Shown here one piece after another: positions 12,701 to 22,420 of a DNA stretch of 64,000 nucleotides. The stretch spans positions 27,759,809-27,823,808 of the forward strand of contig NC_067197.1 of NCBI RefSeq assembly GCF_000699445.3, in the 5' to 3' direction. The stretch comes from Schistosoma haematobium (Eukaryota > Platyhelminthes > Trematoda > Strigeidida > Schistosomatidae). The notes beneath the pieces are model-generated. The model saw only the letters and a list, made by a program, of their open reading frames with translations. It was not told the DNA's origin and did not search any database. A program made the position numbers and the translations under genes. How positions within the stretch are numbered: the first letter of the stretch is position 1; the number at the start of each line of letters is the position of its first letter.

Positions 12701-13569
12701 TGATAATTTTGTAAATATGTTTCTAATTGATGCATACTATTATCAATAAGTCGAATCATTTCACGACGAACTTGATTCAGAATTTGATTACATATTTGAT
12801 TACGACTTTCAACTGATTGATCAGTATCTATATTATTATCATTTTTAATAGTTTTATTAATCTTTTCAAATGGTTTTAAATAATCCAATTGATCATTGAA
12901 AGATTGTTTATTATTTTGATATTGTAAATTGTTTATATTAATTGAAGATAATAATTTTGTACAATTTAAATCTTGTTGACTTAAATTAATACATTCATTA
13001 TTTTGATTAATCATAGATGGATAATTATAATTTCCATATTTTATATTAGATTGTAATAATGAATGATATTTATCATTCAATTCTTTATAATATGATAGTT
13101 GTGATTTATCATTCACTTCATTTATTCCTAAATTATTTCTATTATGTAAATGTCTATGACAAGAATAATTTGGAATTAGACGAGCTTGATTTAACAATTC
13201 CAATGCAACAATTTCTAGTTTTTCTTTTTGATTAATAGAATTATGAATACATTCAACAGATCCATAATCTTTATATTGATTTATTAATTCAGATGTCGGT
13301 AAATTATTTGAGAAACCAGTTGGAGTTGAACCAGATCCAACTGATGAATAACCTTCATCTGATAATGGTATATAAAGAGGTGTTGTTTTCTCATTGGTTA
13401 ATATATCTTTATATCCTGTAAAACCTGATGACATTGAATGAAATACTGGATAAGGATTAGATTGAGATAATGGCGTAGAATGAATGTATTTTCCTTCTAA
13501 ACCATTAAATTTGGGTTTTAGATATTCAGGAGTTTGAAAATTTCTTTCATCTTCTGAATAACTTTCCAT
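9509..13569 (-). CDS. pros: Prospero/Prox homeodomain transcription factor (complete, 4 exons, 649 aa)
   Basis: Exons are 13569-12076, 11512-11358, 10579-10435 and 9664-9509. Junction phases are 0, 2, 0 and all introns are GT-AG. The ATG at 13569 is the first after an in-frame TAA 12 bases upstream of it. Residues 1-498 are a low-complexity, Asn/Ser-rich region without a recognised domain. Residues 499-649 form a full Homeo-Prospero domain: [41 protein letters not shown], then [11 protein letters not shown] and PEFFKC at the end. Prospero proteins are nuclear transcription factors controlling neural and glial fate. In flies the protein is held at the cortex and inherited by one daughter of a neuroblast. 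The domain length and the WFSNFRE core match the family, and splice phases close it exactly. The identification is firm; the role in this worm is inferred. The last intron holds an antisense hammerhead SINE. Confidence 0.95.
9670..9706. repeat. (AAT)n microsatellite at a splice acceptor
   Basis: About twelve AAT units fill the intron next to the acceptor of prospero exon 4 and replace the usual pyrimidine tract with an ATT run on the coding strand. Confidence 0.85.
9860..10228 (+). repeat. Hammerhead SINE, near-complete unit
   Basis: This copy keeps the whole order: linker (gctcactagtgatta), tRNA-like head (agctcagtggtg, then a B box ggttcgaatct), hammerhead and tail. Part of the head is deleted. 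It is antisense within the prospero exon 3-4 intron. Confidence 0.8.
10086..10144 (+). ncRNA. Hammerhead ribozyme sequence, core intact but stems weakened
   Basis: The core reads CTGAAGA, stem II gtcc/ggac with loop catacta, then GAAA. The expected cleavage triplet is ATC rather than GTC. Stem I (acgctg with cagggc) keeps only about three pairs. The core bases survive; activity is doubtful. Confidence 0.55.
10435..10579 (-). CDS. pros: prospero exon 3 (homeodomain/Prospero junction)
   Basis: The first base completes the Arg of NFR. The exon then codes [14 protein letters not shown] and ends GDEIE in phase 0 before GTAAGT. Confidence 0.93.
11358..11512 (-). CDS. pros: prospero exon 2 (homeodomain)
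   Basis: The exon starts after a CTTAG acceptor and codes the homeodomain through WFSNF. It ends with two bases of an Arg codon before GTAAGC. Confidence 0.93.
11845..11960 (+). repeat. Hammerhead SINE, eroded remnant
   Basis: Only the stem II 3' strand and GAAA region (actaggacgaaa) and the ccttctaggttcctaat tail start are recognisable. It is antisense in the prospero exon 1-2 intron. Confidence 0.45.
12076..13569 (-). CDS. pros: prospero exon 1
   Basis: The exon has 498 codons and ends ...SQTK in phase 0 before a GTAAGT donor. Asn-rich runs and a (agt)n tract near 12376 coding Thr make length polymorphism likely. Reading on past the donor meets TGA after two codons. Confidence 0.9.
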
Positions 13570-15515
13570 CTTAATCCTTTTTTATTAAATGTTTCTAAAA
13601 ACAAAACAAAAAATACGGGAATGCATTCATTGTAATTATAATTATTCTTTATATTGTTTTAAATACATAATCAACAAATGCATTAATGAACTGCCCTATA
13701 TGTTATTCGAAAATATCTAGAAATGAGTTGTTTAAATTTCTACTATTACAAAATTAATCATGATGAAATCTTAACCTCCCAATAAAGAACTATTTACAAG
13801 GGATAATGTATTAAAAATGATTGTATATTTCAAGAAATTGGCCCATAGTACAGTATACAAATCATCTGGCCGAATACGAAGCATTATTTGTTACATAATC
13901 AATGTAATCAATGTATAATGATATATGCCCCACTATTAGTTACAGATTTTCATATCAGTTGGTTCTTCCAAGTTTATATGGAGCCAAGTTTGGAATGATA
14001 CTCTATTAGTTAAGTGTCAACAGTTTAAATCATTAAAAGATGATTTATAATGAAATGTCTGAATTACGATAAAAAAAACTTACATTCTAAAATAACATGT
14101 TTCCTCTTATCATTTGTGAGAAAGTTTCCACTTGGCTCACAATGAACTTAAGATTACTATTTATAGAATCTTTGGATTATCCAACCTATCATCAATCTAA
14201 TCTATTTCAAATGAATTACAAGTAAATAGAAATACTATGTAGGCATTTCCTTATTATTATATATATGATAGATTGCATTAACTAAAATATATGGCTACTA
14301 GATTAATTTAGTGAGAGTAAAAGAAATTACTCCGGTATCACGTAATTAGTTCAAAAGTGCGGTTTTATTAAATGAATTAAAAATTCACTCATCTCATTAA
14401 CATACTTATAACTAAGAGTATCGATGGATTTTAAGTAGGTTCATTAGCACTAATGTTCTCGAATAACTTTTTTCTATACTATTTAATCAATGACGATATT
14501 CATTAAATTTTCCCTATAATCATTTCATCTTCCTCCCTCTCTCTCTAGACAAAAAAAATGTAAAATAATAACTAAGTCAAAAAGTCCAGGAAAAAAAAGT
14601 GAGAGCACCCAGTTCCTATCATTAGGCACACAGATATACCCATCACTGTCAAAAAAAATATTTAGTAACAGAATAATGACCATATGAAACAGTACAAAAC
14701 CTTACTGCTCATAGCATCTCACTTCTACTATACTATCCAGATTTCTGCCGGTGCTATAAATCACAAATACTATACTTCGGAACCATTTAAAATTGAAATA
14801 CCATCTAACTGAGCATAGATTGTGTGCTCGGTTACCATGAAATTTAACATGGAAATTGGCATATTGCTAAAATACAACTTACAATCCAATAACTTATACT
14901 ACATGAAATCATATATAACATACAAATAACATTTATCGGTTTTTCTTTTTAAAAATCAATATTAATCAGATAAAAATCAATAGTCTGGAGTTACAGAAAA
15001 AAATGCTTTTACTTAATTGAAAGTTTATACCCTATGGATCAACCTAGAACCTTCGTCATAGAAATTTAATACTAAATAGTAATGGGAAAGCAAAAGTCAT
15101 AATGAATTAACCAAAACATTTATATAAATATATAACTTACTTGAAAAGTTGAATTTGACAAGTTGTTTGGTTAAATTAGCTATTTAACACTTGGTGATCT
15201 GTTTGTTATTGAATCACCTATATATATTGTCAACTTCTCGTGAAATAGTTTAATAGTTTGAAAACAAAGTAGTATTGAAAGTGGATATAAACTTTCGAAC
15301 ACTGAGCTTTTTCTAAAAAAAGAAAAGGTAAATATTCACTATATTTAAGCCTATTTATACATTTTCCTGCTCATCTCTTTCAACTGGTTTCATCCTCTCC
15401 CATATGAATCTACCAATCCCATAAGAAGATTAAATTGACACGAGTACACATCTTACTTTATTTATTCAAATTTTAGTTGCTGGGGTTTATGAAACACTGG
15501 TACACTAATAATTAC

Positions 15516-15554
<39 letters not shown>

Positions 15555-16720
15555 GAAATTAAGAGTAGACAAAAATACTCTGACTTTTATGTTTCATTCA
15601 TAATTCATGCCCAATTTCTTATTCTGCTTTAAGTGAAGATGCTGGTTCACTAGCTAGCTTTCCTTTAATCACTACATTTTTTTCAAATTTTCTCCTCATC
15701 CTATGTATAAAACTTTCATTAATCAGGGAATAGATTAGCTACATGTTGTTTTTTTCCCTCACCCTACTTTCTCATTTTTAATCTTCTAACACCATTCATT
15801 TGTTTGTAACCCAATAAATACATATATATAGTTCCTCTCTCGTTTATACCCCCCTCCTAAAATATTTATATGCATATAACTAAAGGATTGAACTTTGTAA
15901 CCACGTACATCTGACCTGTAAATAAAAACAAATATCATATGATCAAGATTATGCTGAAAAATCAGAAAGATGAGACGTTATAAACAATTTTGACAAAAGG
16001 CAACCCCTTCCATTTTCTCTCCAAGCATGCATGCGAATATATATAATCCATTCATACCCACTCTTTACTTTATTAAACCTCTTAGACAGTTAAATAATGT
16101 TATGAAAAGGGTGCCCTGGTATCATCTTCAAAAAGAAAAGGGGAATTATGAAAAGGAAAAAATTAGCAAACAAACTAATTATATGCTGGTGCCACGTTCT
16201 CTTTTCTCTATAAAAATAAAGTCAAATATGACAGTAAAATAGTAATAACAACATCAAGAACTATTATATTGATACTAATAACAGGTTAAACAATACATAA
16301 ATTAACCTAAGGCTAAATTATAAGAATTAATGAAGGGGATTAACTATTGGGAAGAAACTTACCATTACTAACAGGGTATCCTTCGCCTCAATATTTCTTG
16401 GAACTTTTACTGCTCATTCAAGTAGGAAATACGCTTTCAAGCCCAATCACTTCTATACATATCTGTAAATTTAATTACCACCGTGAACTAGAGACTAGTC
16501 AAATTCACTAACGAACTTCCGAGTATTTCCAAAATGACTAGGCATTAAATCTAACAAATCCAGAAAAAAATGTATTCTTTCATTTAGGGTATAGGAAGCA
16601 TTAGATAAAAAAACATCAGTATTGATTAACATTTGATTGCAGTCATTGAAGTCTTTGAGGTTAAGATATTTTGTTTACTAGTCATATGATAATTAAAAAT
16701 AAACATAATCCAATATCAGT
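13570..16720. other. Region upstream of prospero
   Basis: This is AT-rich non-coding sequence upstream of the prospero ATG. It should hold the 5' untranslated region and promoter, but no TATA box or initiator can be pinned down. An (ATT)n run lies at 15515-15553. Short open frames, such as one at 16027-16242, show no family features. Confidence 0.4.
15515..15553. repeat. (ATT)n microsatellite
   Basis: Thirteen consecutive ATT units. Confidence 0.9.
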
Positions 16721-16724
16721 ACGT

Positions 16725-16925
16725 GGTTGTGGAGAATATCGAGATTTTGATTGAGACCATGAATCGATTGATGTTAGACCACCGTTGAAAACCTGAAAAC
16801 ATTGGGCGGCCGTTTCATACTATTGTGGGAGTCCTCAGTAGTGCATGTCCACGATCTCCCTCACGTGACTTGAACCCAGGACCTTCGAACTTTCGCAAAC
16901 ACTTAACGTCCGTATATGTCGAACG
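16725..16925 (-). repeat. Hammerhead SINE, degraded copy
   Basis: Read on the minus strand, this copy has a B-box-like gggttcaagtc, then CTGAGGA. Stem II no longer pairs and the cleavage triplet reads GCC. The tail motifs (ttagaccaccgttgaaaacc on the plus strand) are typical of the family. Confidence 0.7.
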
Positions 16926-17039
16926 CTCCGTAAGATATATGATCACTAAACTATTATAAGAGGTTAAATTAACTGTAGAACTTAGCATAGAGCTGTTACC
17001 TCTAATCACAAGAAGATTCGGTAAAGACAGCAATGTCAA

Positions 17040-18830
17040 TTGACTTCTGCAAAAATATAGGCGCTAAATACATTGGAAAGCGGGAGTTCCCCACAAACAT
17101 ATTACCTTAGGTAATTTGCTGTGATAAATTACTCTGTAGATTAACATTACCTGTTTTACCATTTTCTGGGTTTAAAAGATAATTAGTAGTGTAATCCATA
17201 AATATTGTTAAAAATGTAAATAAAATCCAAAACAAAATCGATTGACTGCTGAAGAATATAATTTTGATGGTGGATAATTTATCGCTCCTGTTATAATTAA
17301 AAATATACATAGGTAACTATTCATTTCCTAACCTAAATATCACACTACTGAAAAGTATTCTTAAAACGAACTCATAGCATAACAGTAACTTTGCTTATGA
17401 AGTACTTAGTAAATTGATTGATTGTAATCAACTTGTTTATTTATAGAAAATTGCCGTTTTCATCGTCTGCTAATGTACTTATCTATTTAGTACAATACAT
17501 ATCAATTAAAGATATTTAAGTACACTATTTTGTTCGATTAATCAGGAAAATAAAGGAAAGACTACAACTCTATTCTCTAAAGTTTTGTTACCTTTGAACA
17601 TCTTAACACTTGACTATTGAAAATATTCCAAAACGTTCGAAAATGTCATTGAAGTCATCTTTGTATGGCTAAATCGTAGGATATTCATGATCATAACACA
17701 TATTCTCTGAATACAATTCTGATTAATTTAAGAATAATTCATTTAGTAAGCTAGTTCTAACTGGAAAAAATTAGCAAGTAGGAATCGTGCAATAGTTTTT
17801 CCCATCTTTGCATTAAATGAAATTGCGGTCAAGGGTCTAACTCAATAAATTACAAGTTCAAATAGTTCTATGATTTCTTTTTCTGTGTATGTAGTTATTA
17901 TTCCTAAACTTCACATAATGCATATCACTTTGGACCTAATACATGAACATAAATTTGGTTTTGAAGTAATGTTTACCATATTTAGACTTTTATTAAGTTA
18001 TCAGCACTGGAGATTTATACACTAACTATTGGATGGGACAAGTTAAGAGGCTAGTCAGCTACTCATGAACAACTAGACAAAATTTCAATGATCGCAATAT
18101 GAAACCTAAATCAGGTCTTTAATACATAAAGTTATCTTTTAATACTGTATTGAATTGCTTCAACTGACACTTAGTTGGTCTCGGAAATTAAAACAGTCTT
18201 TACAACTATATTTAATATGAAGCGAAATTTCATTTGAAAAGTTATTCACATACTAAGCTAATGTCAATCGAACAATCGGAGAAAACCACAAATTTGTGAT
18301 ACAACGGATCTTCTTATATAAATCTTAAAATGTTAGCTATGTAGGATTGTTCATATTACAAGCCTTATTTGATGAACCAAAGATTATTGACAGTATATAA
18401 TCAAATTCCATCTGATCCCTACATCATTTATGTAACTATCACAGTAACCAATTTTCGAAATGCGTATGTCTTCGTCATCATAAATCTTTGAAAATTCAAT
18501 TAAAACTTATAGGTATTTAAAGAATTATTGTTTATTGTTACTACCTGACTATTATCAATCTTATCTTTGATTTTCTGAGAGCTCTTACCTGACCTTTGAT
18601 CCCTAATCTATGGATATAAATATATCAGTTCATTTCATTATTATTTAAGATTTATTAGGAAGATTTAATAGACGCAATCGGTAATATATGAAGTCATACT
18701 TAACATGACATATTTTGACAAAAAATATACTCTAGAATAGTAAATATAGTCAAGTGAATTGAAAAGTCTACACTTTTTATAAAACAGAATATACGGGTAA
18801 TCAATTTAGTTATATGAACAGGATACAAAT
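17040..18830. other. Non-coding AT-rich stretch
   Basis: I see no gene, microsatellite or recognisable repeat. Open frames are short and have the composition of chance frames. Confidence 0.4.
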
Positions 18831-18831
18831 A

Positions 18832-19693
18832 ACTTACTTATTTACTTACGCTTGTTACCCCAATGGAGCATAGGTCACCTATCAACATTCTCCAACCCAC
18901 TCTGTCATGGGCCTTCCTTTCTAGTTTTATCCAATTGTTGTTCATTCATTTCATGTCTCTCTCGATTTCTCGGCGTAATGTGTTTTTTGGTCTTCCACTT
19001 CTCTCTTAGCCTTGAGGATTCCAAGTGGGGGCTTGCCTTGTGATATAGTTAGATGCTTTCCTCATTGTGTGTGCTATCCACTTTCAACGCTTCTTCCTAA
19101 TTTCTTCCTCCGCTGGAATCTGGTTTGTTCTCCCCCAAAGTAGGTTATTTCTGATAGTGTCTGGCCAACGGATCCGAAGTATTTGCGTAGACAGCTGTTA
19201 ATAAGCACTTGTATCTTCTGGATGATGGCTTTCATAGTTCTCCAGGTTTCCACCCCATACAGTAGGACTGTTTTGACATTTGTATTGAAAATTCTGACCT
19301 TGGTGTTGGTTGACAGTTGTTTTGAGTTCCAAATTTCATCCAATAGATATGCTGCTCGCGCTATGCCGATTCGCGCCCTCATATCTGTATCAGATCCACC
19401 ATGTTCATTAATGATACTGCCCAGATATGTAAAGGTTTTTACATCTTCCAAAGCTTCTCCGTCAAGTGTGATTTGATTGATGCATGCTGTGTTGTATCGG
19501 AGAATCTTGCTTTTCCCTTTGTGTATGTTGAGACCTACTGTTGCTGAGGCTGGTGTTGCTACACTGGTGGTCTTCTCCTGCATTTGTTGTTGCGTTTGCG
19601 ATAGAAGATTCAGACCATCTGCGAAGTCTAGATCGTTCAGCTGCATCCTATCTGTCCACTGTGTCCCATGCTTCCCCTCAGACCTATCGGTCT
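18832..19693 (-). mobile_element. RTE-like non-LTR retrotransposon, 3' part, inactive
   Basis: On the minus strand the frame starts with KHGTQWTDRMQLNDLDFADG. This is the block around the catalytic (F/Y)ADD motif of reverse transcriptase, but the second Asp is Gly (GGT), so catalysis should be lost. It continues with FTYLGSIINEHGGSD, VLLYGVETWRT and WIAHTMRK, the family's 3' domain. After about 19074 it needs a frameshift and passes stops, still readable as GRPKNTLRREIE and DRVGWRMLIGDL. It ends in a TAAG/TAAA-rich tail at about 18832-18849. The 5' end is joined directly to a truncated SINE at 19694. Only the terminal third of an element is present. Confidence 0.8.
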
Positions 19694-19925
19694 CGCGCGC
19701 GAACGCTTAACCTCTAAACCACTGAGCCGGCACCTAACGGTATGATTGTCTAATCATAACCAATCCACGAAATTGAGCCACCGTCCACCATTGTCTTAAA
19801 TGTGTTACTATCTCCCAACAAAACCCGTTGAACTCCAATGGTCACCGCTTTTCACTAAAACTCCAGGAAATACCTCTTAAAGCCAGTCACTAGTGAGCAT
19901 ATACTGATCAGTATCAGAAAGGAGT
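19694..19925 (-). repeat. Hammerhead SINE 5' half fused to the RTE-like fragment
   Basis: On the minus strand the linker (ctcactagtgact) is followed by the tRNA-like head (ggctcagtggtttagaggtt, then gcgcgcgagaccgataggt). The copy then stops just before the B box. Reverse-transcriptase sequence follows at once, and the hammerhead and tail are missing. Confidence 0.75.
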
Positions 19926-20241
19926 TTTTGTGGATATTAATAGTTGAAATCACTAGTCAATGGAAGAATATGAAGTTCTCAAAATGCATTGATTTATGGA
20001 AGAGAATTAAAAAACTATTACTATCCACCTAACACTTGTTTATTAATAATATGTAAAACGCATAGATTTAATTTAATGTAATATATTAATCAAACTTTAA
20101 TTTAGTCAGAGAAAATATGCAAATCACTAAGGACTTTCTCTATGACTTGTTAATAAATCTAATTAACAGTATATTCAATGATATGAATATACATAGTCAG
20201 AAAAAACGATAACTATATTTTTCTAAATGATTATGAATTTC

Positions 20242-20475
20242 ACAGATTGAAATCATGAGTCAGTTGAAGCTAGACCACCATTGAAAACCTGGGAGCACTG
20301 GACGGCCGTTCCGCCCTAGTATGGGGCTCCTCAGCAGTGCGCATCCACGATCCCGCACCACGCGGGGCTCGAACCCAGGACCCACTGGCTCCGCGCGCGA
20401 GCACTTAACCATTAGACCACTGAGCCGGCGTCCAGCGGTGTTAATGTCTAACTTCAACCAATCCACGAAGTTGCG
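20242..20475 (-). repeat. Hammerhead SINE, head + ribozyme + tail
   Basis: On the minus strand, ggctcagtggtctaatggtt, a B box gggttcgagcccc, the hammerhead and the tail follow in order. It is paired head to head with the plus-strand copy that begins at 20466, making an inverted arrangement. Confidence 0.85.
20291..20347 (-). ncRNA. Hammerhead sequence, subfamily with GCCC/GGGC stem II and GGAA
   Basis: The core CTGAGGA is kept. Stem II is gccc/gggc instead of gtcc/ggac, a compensated pair change. GAAA reads GGAA, changing conserved A13, so cleavage is expected to be poor. The GTC site and gcactg/cagtgc stem I are intact. Confidence 0.65.
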
Positions 20476-20985
20476 CGAAGCCAGTAGGTCCTGGGTTCGA
20501 GCCCCGTGTGGTCTAGCTTCAACTGACTCATGATTTCAATCTGTGAAATTTCTAAAATCTCCACAAAACCCATTCTGATAATAATCAACTGCTCACTAGT
20601 GACTGACTTCAGGAAAAACTCCCGAAGTTCTGGTGAGAAGCCGTTACCAGTGGAGTTCAACCAGGTCTGTTGTGAGATAGGAACTCACTGAAGACAATGG
20701 TGTACGGTGGCGCAACTTCGTGGATTTGTTGAAGTTAGACATTAACACCGTTGGATGCCGGCTCAGTGGTCTAATGGTTAAGTGCTCGCGCGCGAAGCCA
20801 GTAGGTCCTGGATTCGAGCCCCGCGTGGTGCGGGGTCGTGGATGCGCACTGCTGAGGAGCCCCATACTAGGGCGGAACGGCCGTCCAGTGCTTCTAGGTT
20901 TCCAATGGTGGTCTAGCTTCAACTGACTCATGATTTCAATCTGTGAAATTTCTAAAATCTCCACAAAACCCATTCTGATTATGAA
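20466..20985 (+). repeat. Tandem dimer of hammerhead SINE, first unit lacking the ribozyme
   Basis: The first unit runs from the B box straight into the tail at a shared gtggt, losing the hammerhead. The second unit is full: linker, tRNA-like head, hammerhead, tail. The identical tail blocks (aactgactcatgatttcaat) begin at 20521 and 20921, which fixes the unit at 400 bp. Confidence 0.85.
20839..20896 (+). ncRNA. Hammerhead sequence, same subfamily as 20291-20347
   Basis: Like its inverted neighbour, it has stem II gccc/gggc and GGAA in place of GAAA. Stem I gcactg/cagtgc and the GTC site are intact. Confidence 0.65.
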
Positions 20986-21229
20986 TTTAGTTGTTATTGG
21001 TGAGATAGTAATAGGTACACATTTTTGTGAACCATTTTTAAGAAAAAAAACCATAAGGAAATTACAACGGTGATATAACCATGATTTGAAAATGAATCAA
21101 GATTAAGACATAAGTAATAATATTGATTATGACAGCATGTAACATTAAAACAAAATCACCATCTCATAAGCACTCTACATTCAAATATTCAAACATTATA
21201 TATAAACAGCTTTAAACAGTGATTAACAC

Positions 21230-21450
21230 TAATGTTCATCCATAAATGTCTACGACCAGTATTGCTCCCACAACATCTGAACAGATTGTCAAATTTAACT
21301 AATGTTTGAATTCTTTTGTTATCAACTCTCATTTCTCCGAAAAACAGAGGAAGGAGTAAGAAGAAATTTTTGGGAACCATCGTGGTAGCACTTCTTGAGT
21401 TTCCTAGTGATGTGATTCCCAATAGGTTGTAGATGTTTTATGAGTGTTAA
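21230..21450 (-). repeat. Dispersed repeat, uninterrupted copy
   Basis: On the minus strand, catctacaacctattgggaa, ctcaagaagtgctaccacga and a later gatgttgtgggagcaatact block align with 34895-35360. There the same sequence is split at agtgct by a 266-bp insertion. The class is unknown. Confidence 0.65.
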
Positions 21451-22254
21451 ATTAAACGTTATTGACCGAAATAAATAGTTAATTACGATATACCTAGAAC
21501 AGGACAATCAATGGCAATAAATGGAAATTTGGAAAGATGATGGTTCATAAATTCGAGCAAGCTCCATATGTGTTGTGTAACTACAACTTGCCTAATCAAA
21601 TAAACGAAATAAATTAAAAAGTAGGTTTATTGGAAAAAAAATCTGGATGTTAATGTGATCTGCATACCTAATGACAATTCGAATAAGCAACAGTGTGACG
21701 TCATCTGGTTGTCTAAAGCTACCTTAATAGCTGAATATTTTTGCATACCGGAAATATTTTACATAATCTGTCATAGAAATATTAATCAGATTGACTGAGG
21801 CAATAAATTCTATTGTATGAATAGAGAAAATGAAATATCCATAGCAGATTATAACCAAAGTAAAAGATCTGTGTGTTTTAAATGTTGAATTTTAATGTAT
21901 AATATTGCTCGTCTGGATTTTTGTATTAACTGTTTAACAATCAAATTGTCTGATACACAAACAGAAGCATCATATTATGTTTGTTATTTCGTACTAGAAT
22001 TTTGTCATTGAGAAGTAACTTATTCTGTTATCCTATGTGAATATAATTCAATTTGATAATGTCATAAATGAAAGTTTTCACGAATACAGATAGCCAATGA
22101 TTAATAGGAATCTAATCTACAAAATTAACTTGGTATAGTTTACTTGAATCTTCCAATTGATATTTAAGACTACAACTGATTAGTCTCTGATTGGCATATG
22201 TGAATACTGTGTATATTGCCTTGATATTGCTTTAATTCACAAGCATTATATACA

Positions 22255-22420
22255 AAGATGAATAGTGGCTAGCAGTGTAATCCAGAACGAAGATTTTGTC
22301 CTATTTGGGACTCGTCAGATGAATGTATCTACATCACAAAGTTGATTTTCACTCAGGAACTCGAACCCAATACCGTTCGCTTCAAATGCCATCACGTTAT
22401 CCATCTTTGCTTATAATCTA
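22255..22420 (-). repeat. SM-alpha-type repeat with hammerhead sequence
   Basis: On the minus strand a tRNA-like head (B box gggttcgagttcc) is followed by a hammerhead resembling the published schistosome SM-alpha ribozyme. It shows CTGACGA and stem II gtcc/ggac with loop caaata, ending in ctggattacactgctagcc. GAAA reads AAAA and the cleavage site has an extra T, so it is probably dead. Confidence 0.75.

Noticed and set aside
19183..19710. Plus-strand frames opposite the RTE-like fragment
   Set aside because: They are antisense shadows of the reverse-transcriptase sequence.
20720..20830. tRNA gene at the SINE heads
   Set aside because: A and B boxes are present, but the acceptor stem and anticodon arm do not close. 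This is a tRNA-derived SINE promoter.
20260..21054. Open frames on both strands around 20.3-21.0 kb
   Set aside because: They fall on the hammerhead SINE copies, and the same peptides appear at 29.8 kb and 2.1 kb because the repeat is the same.
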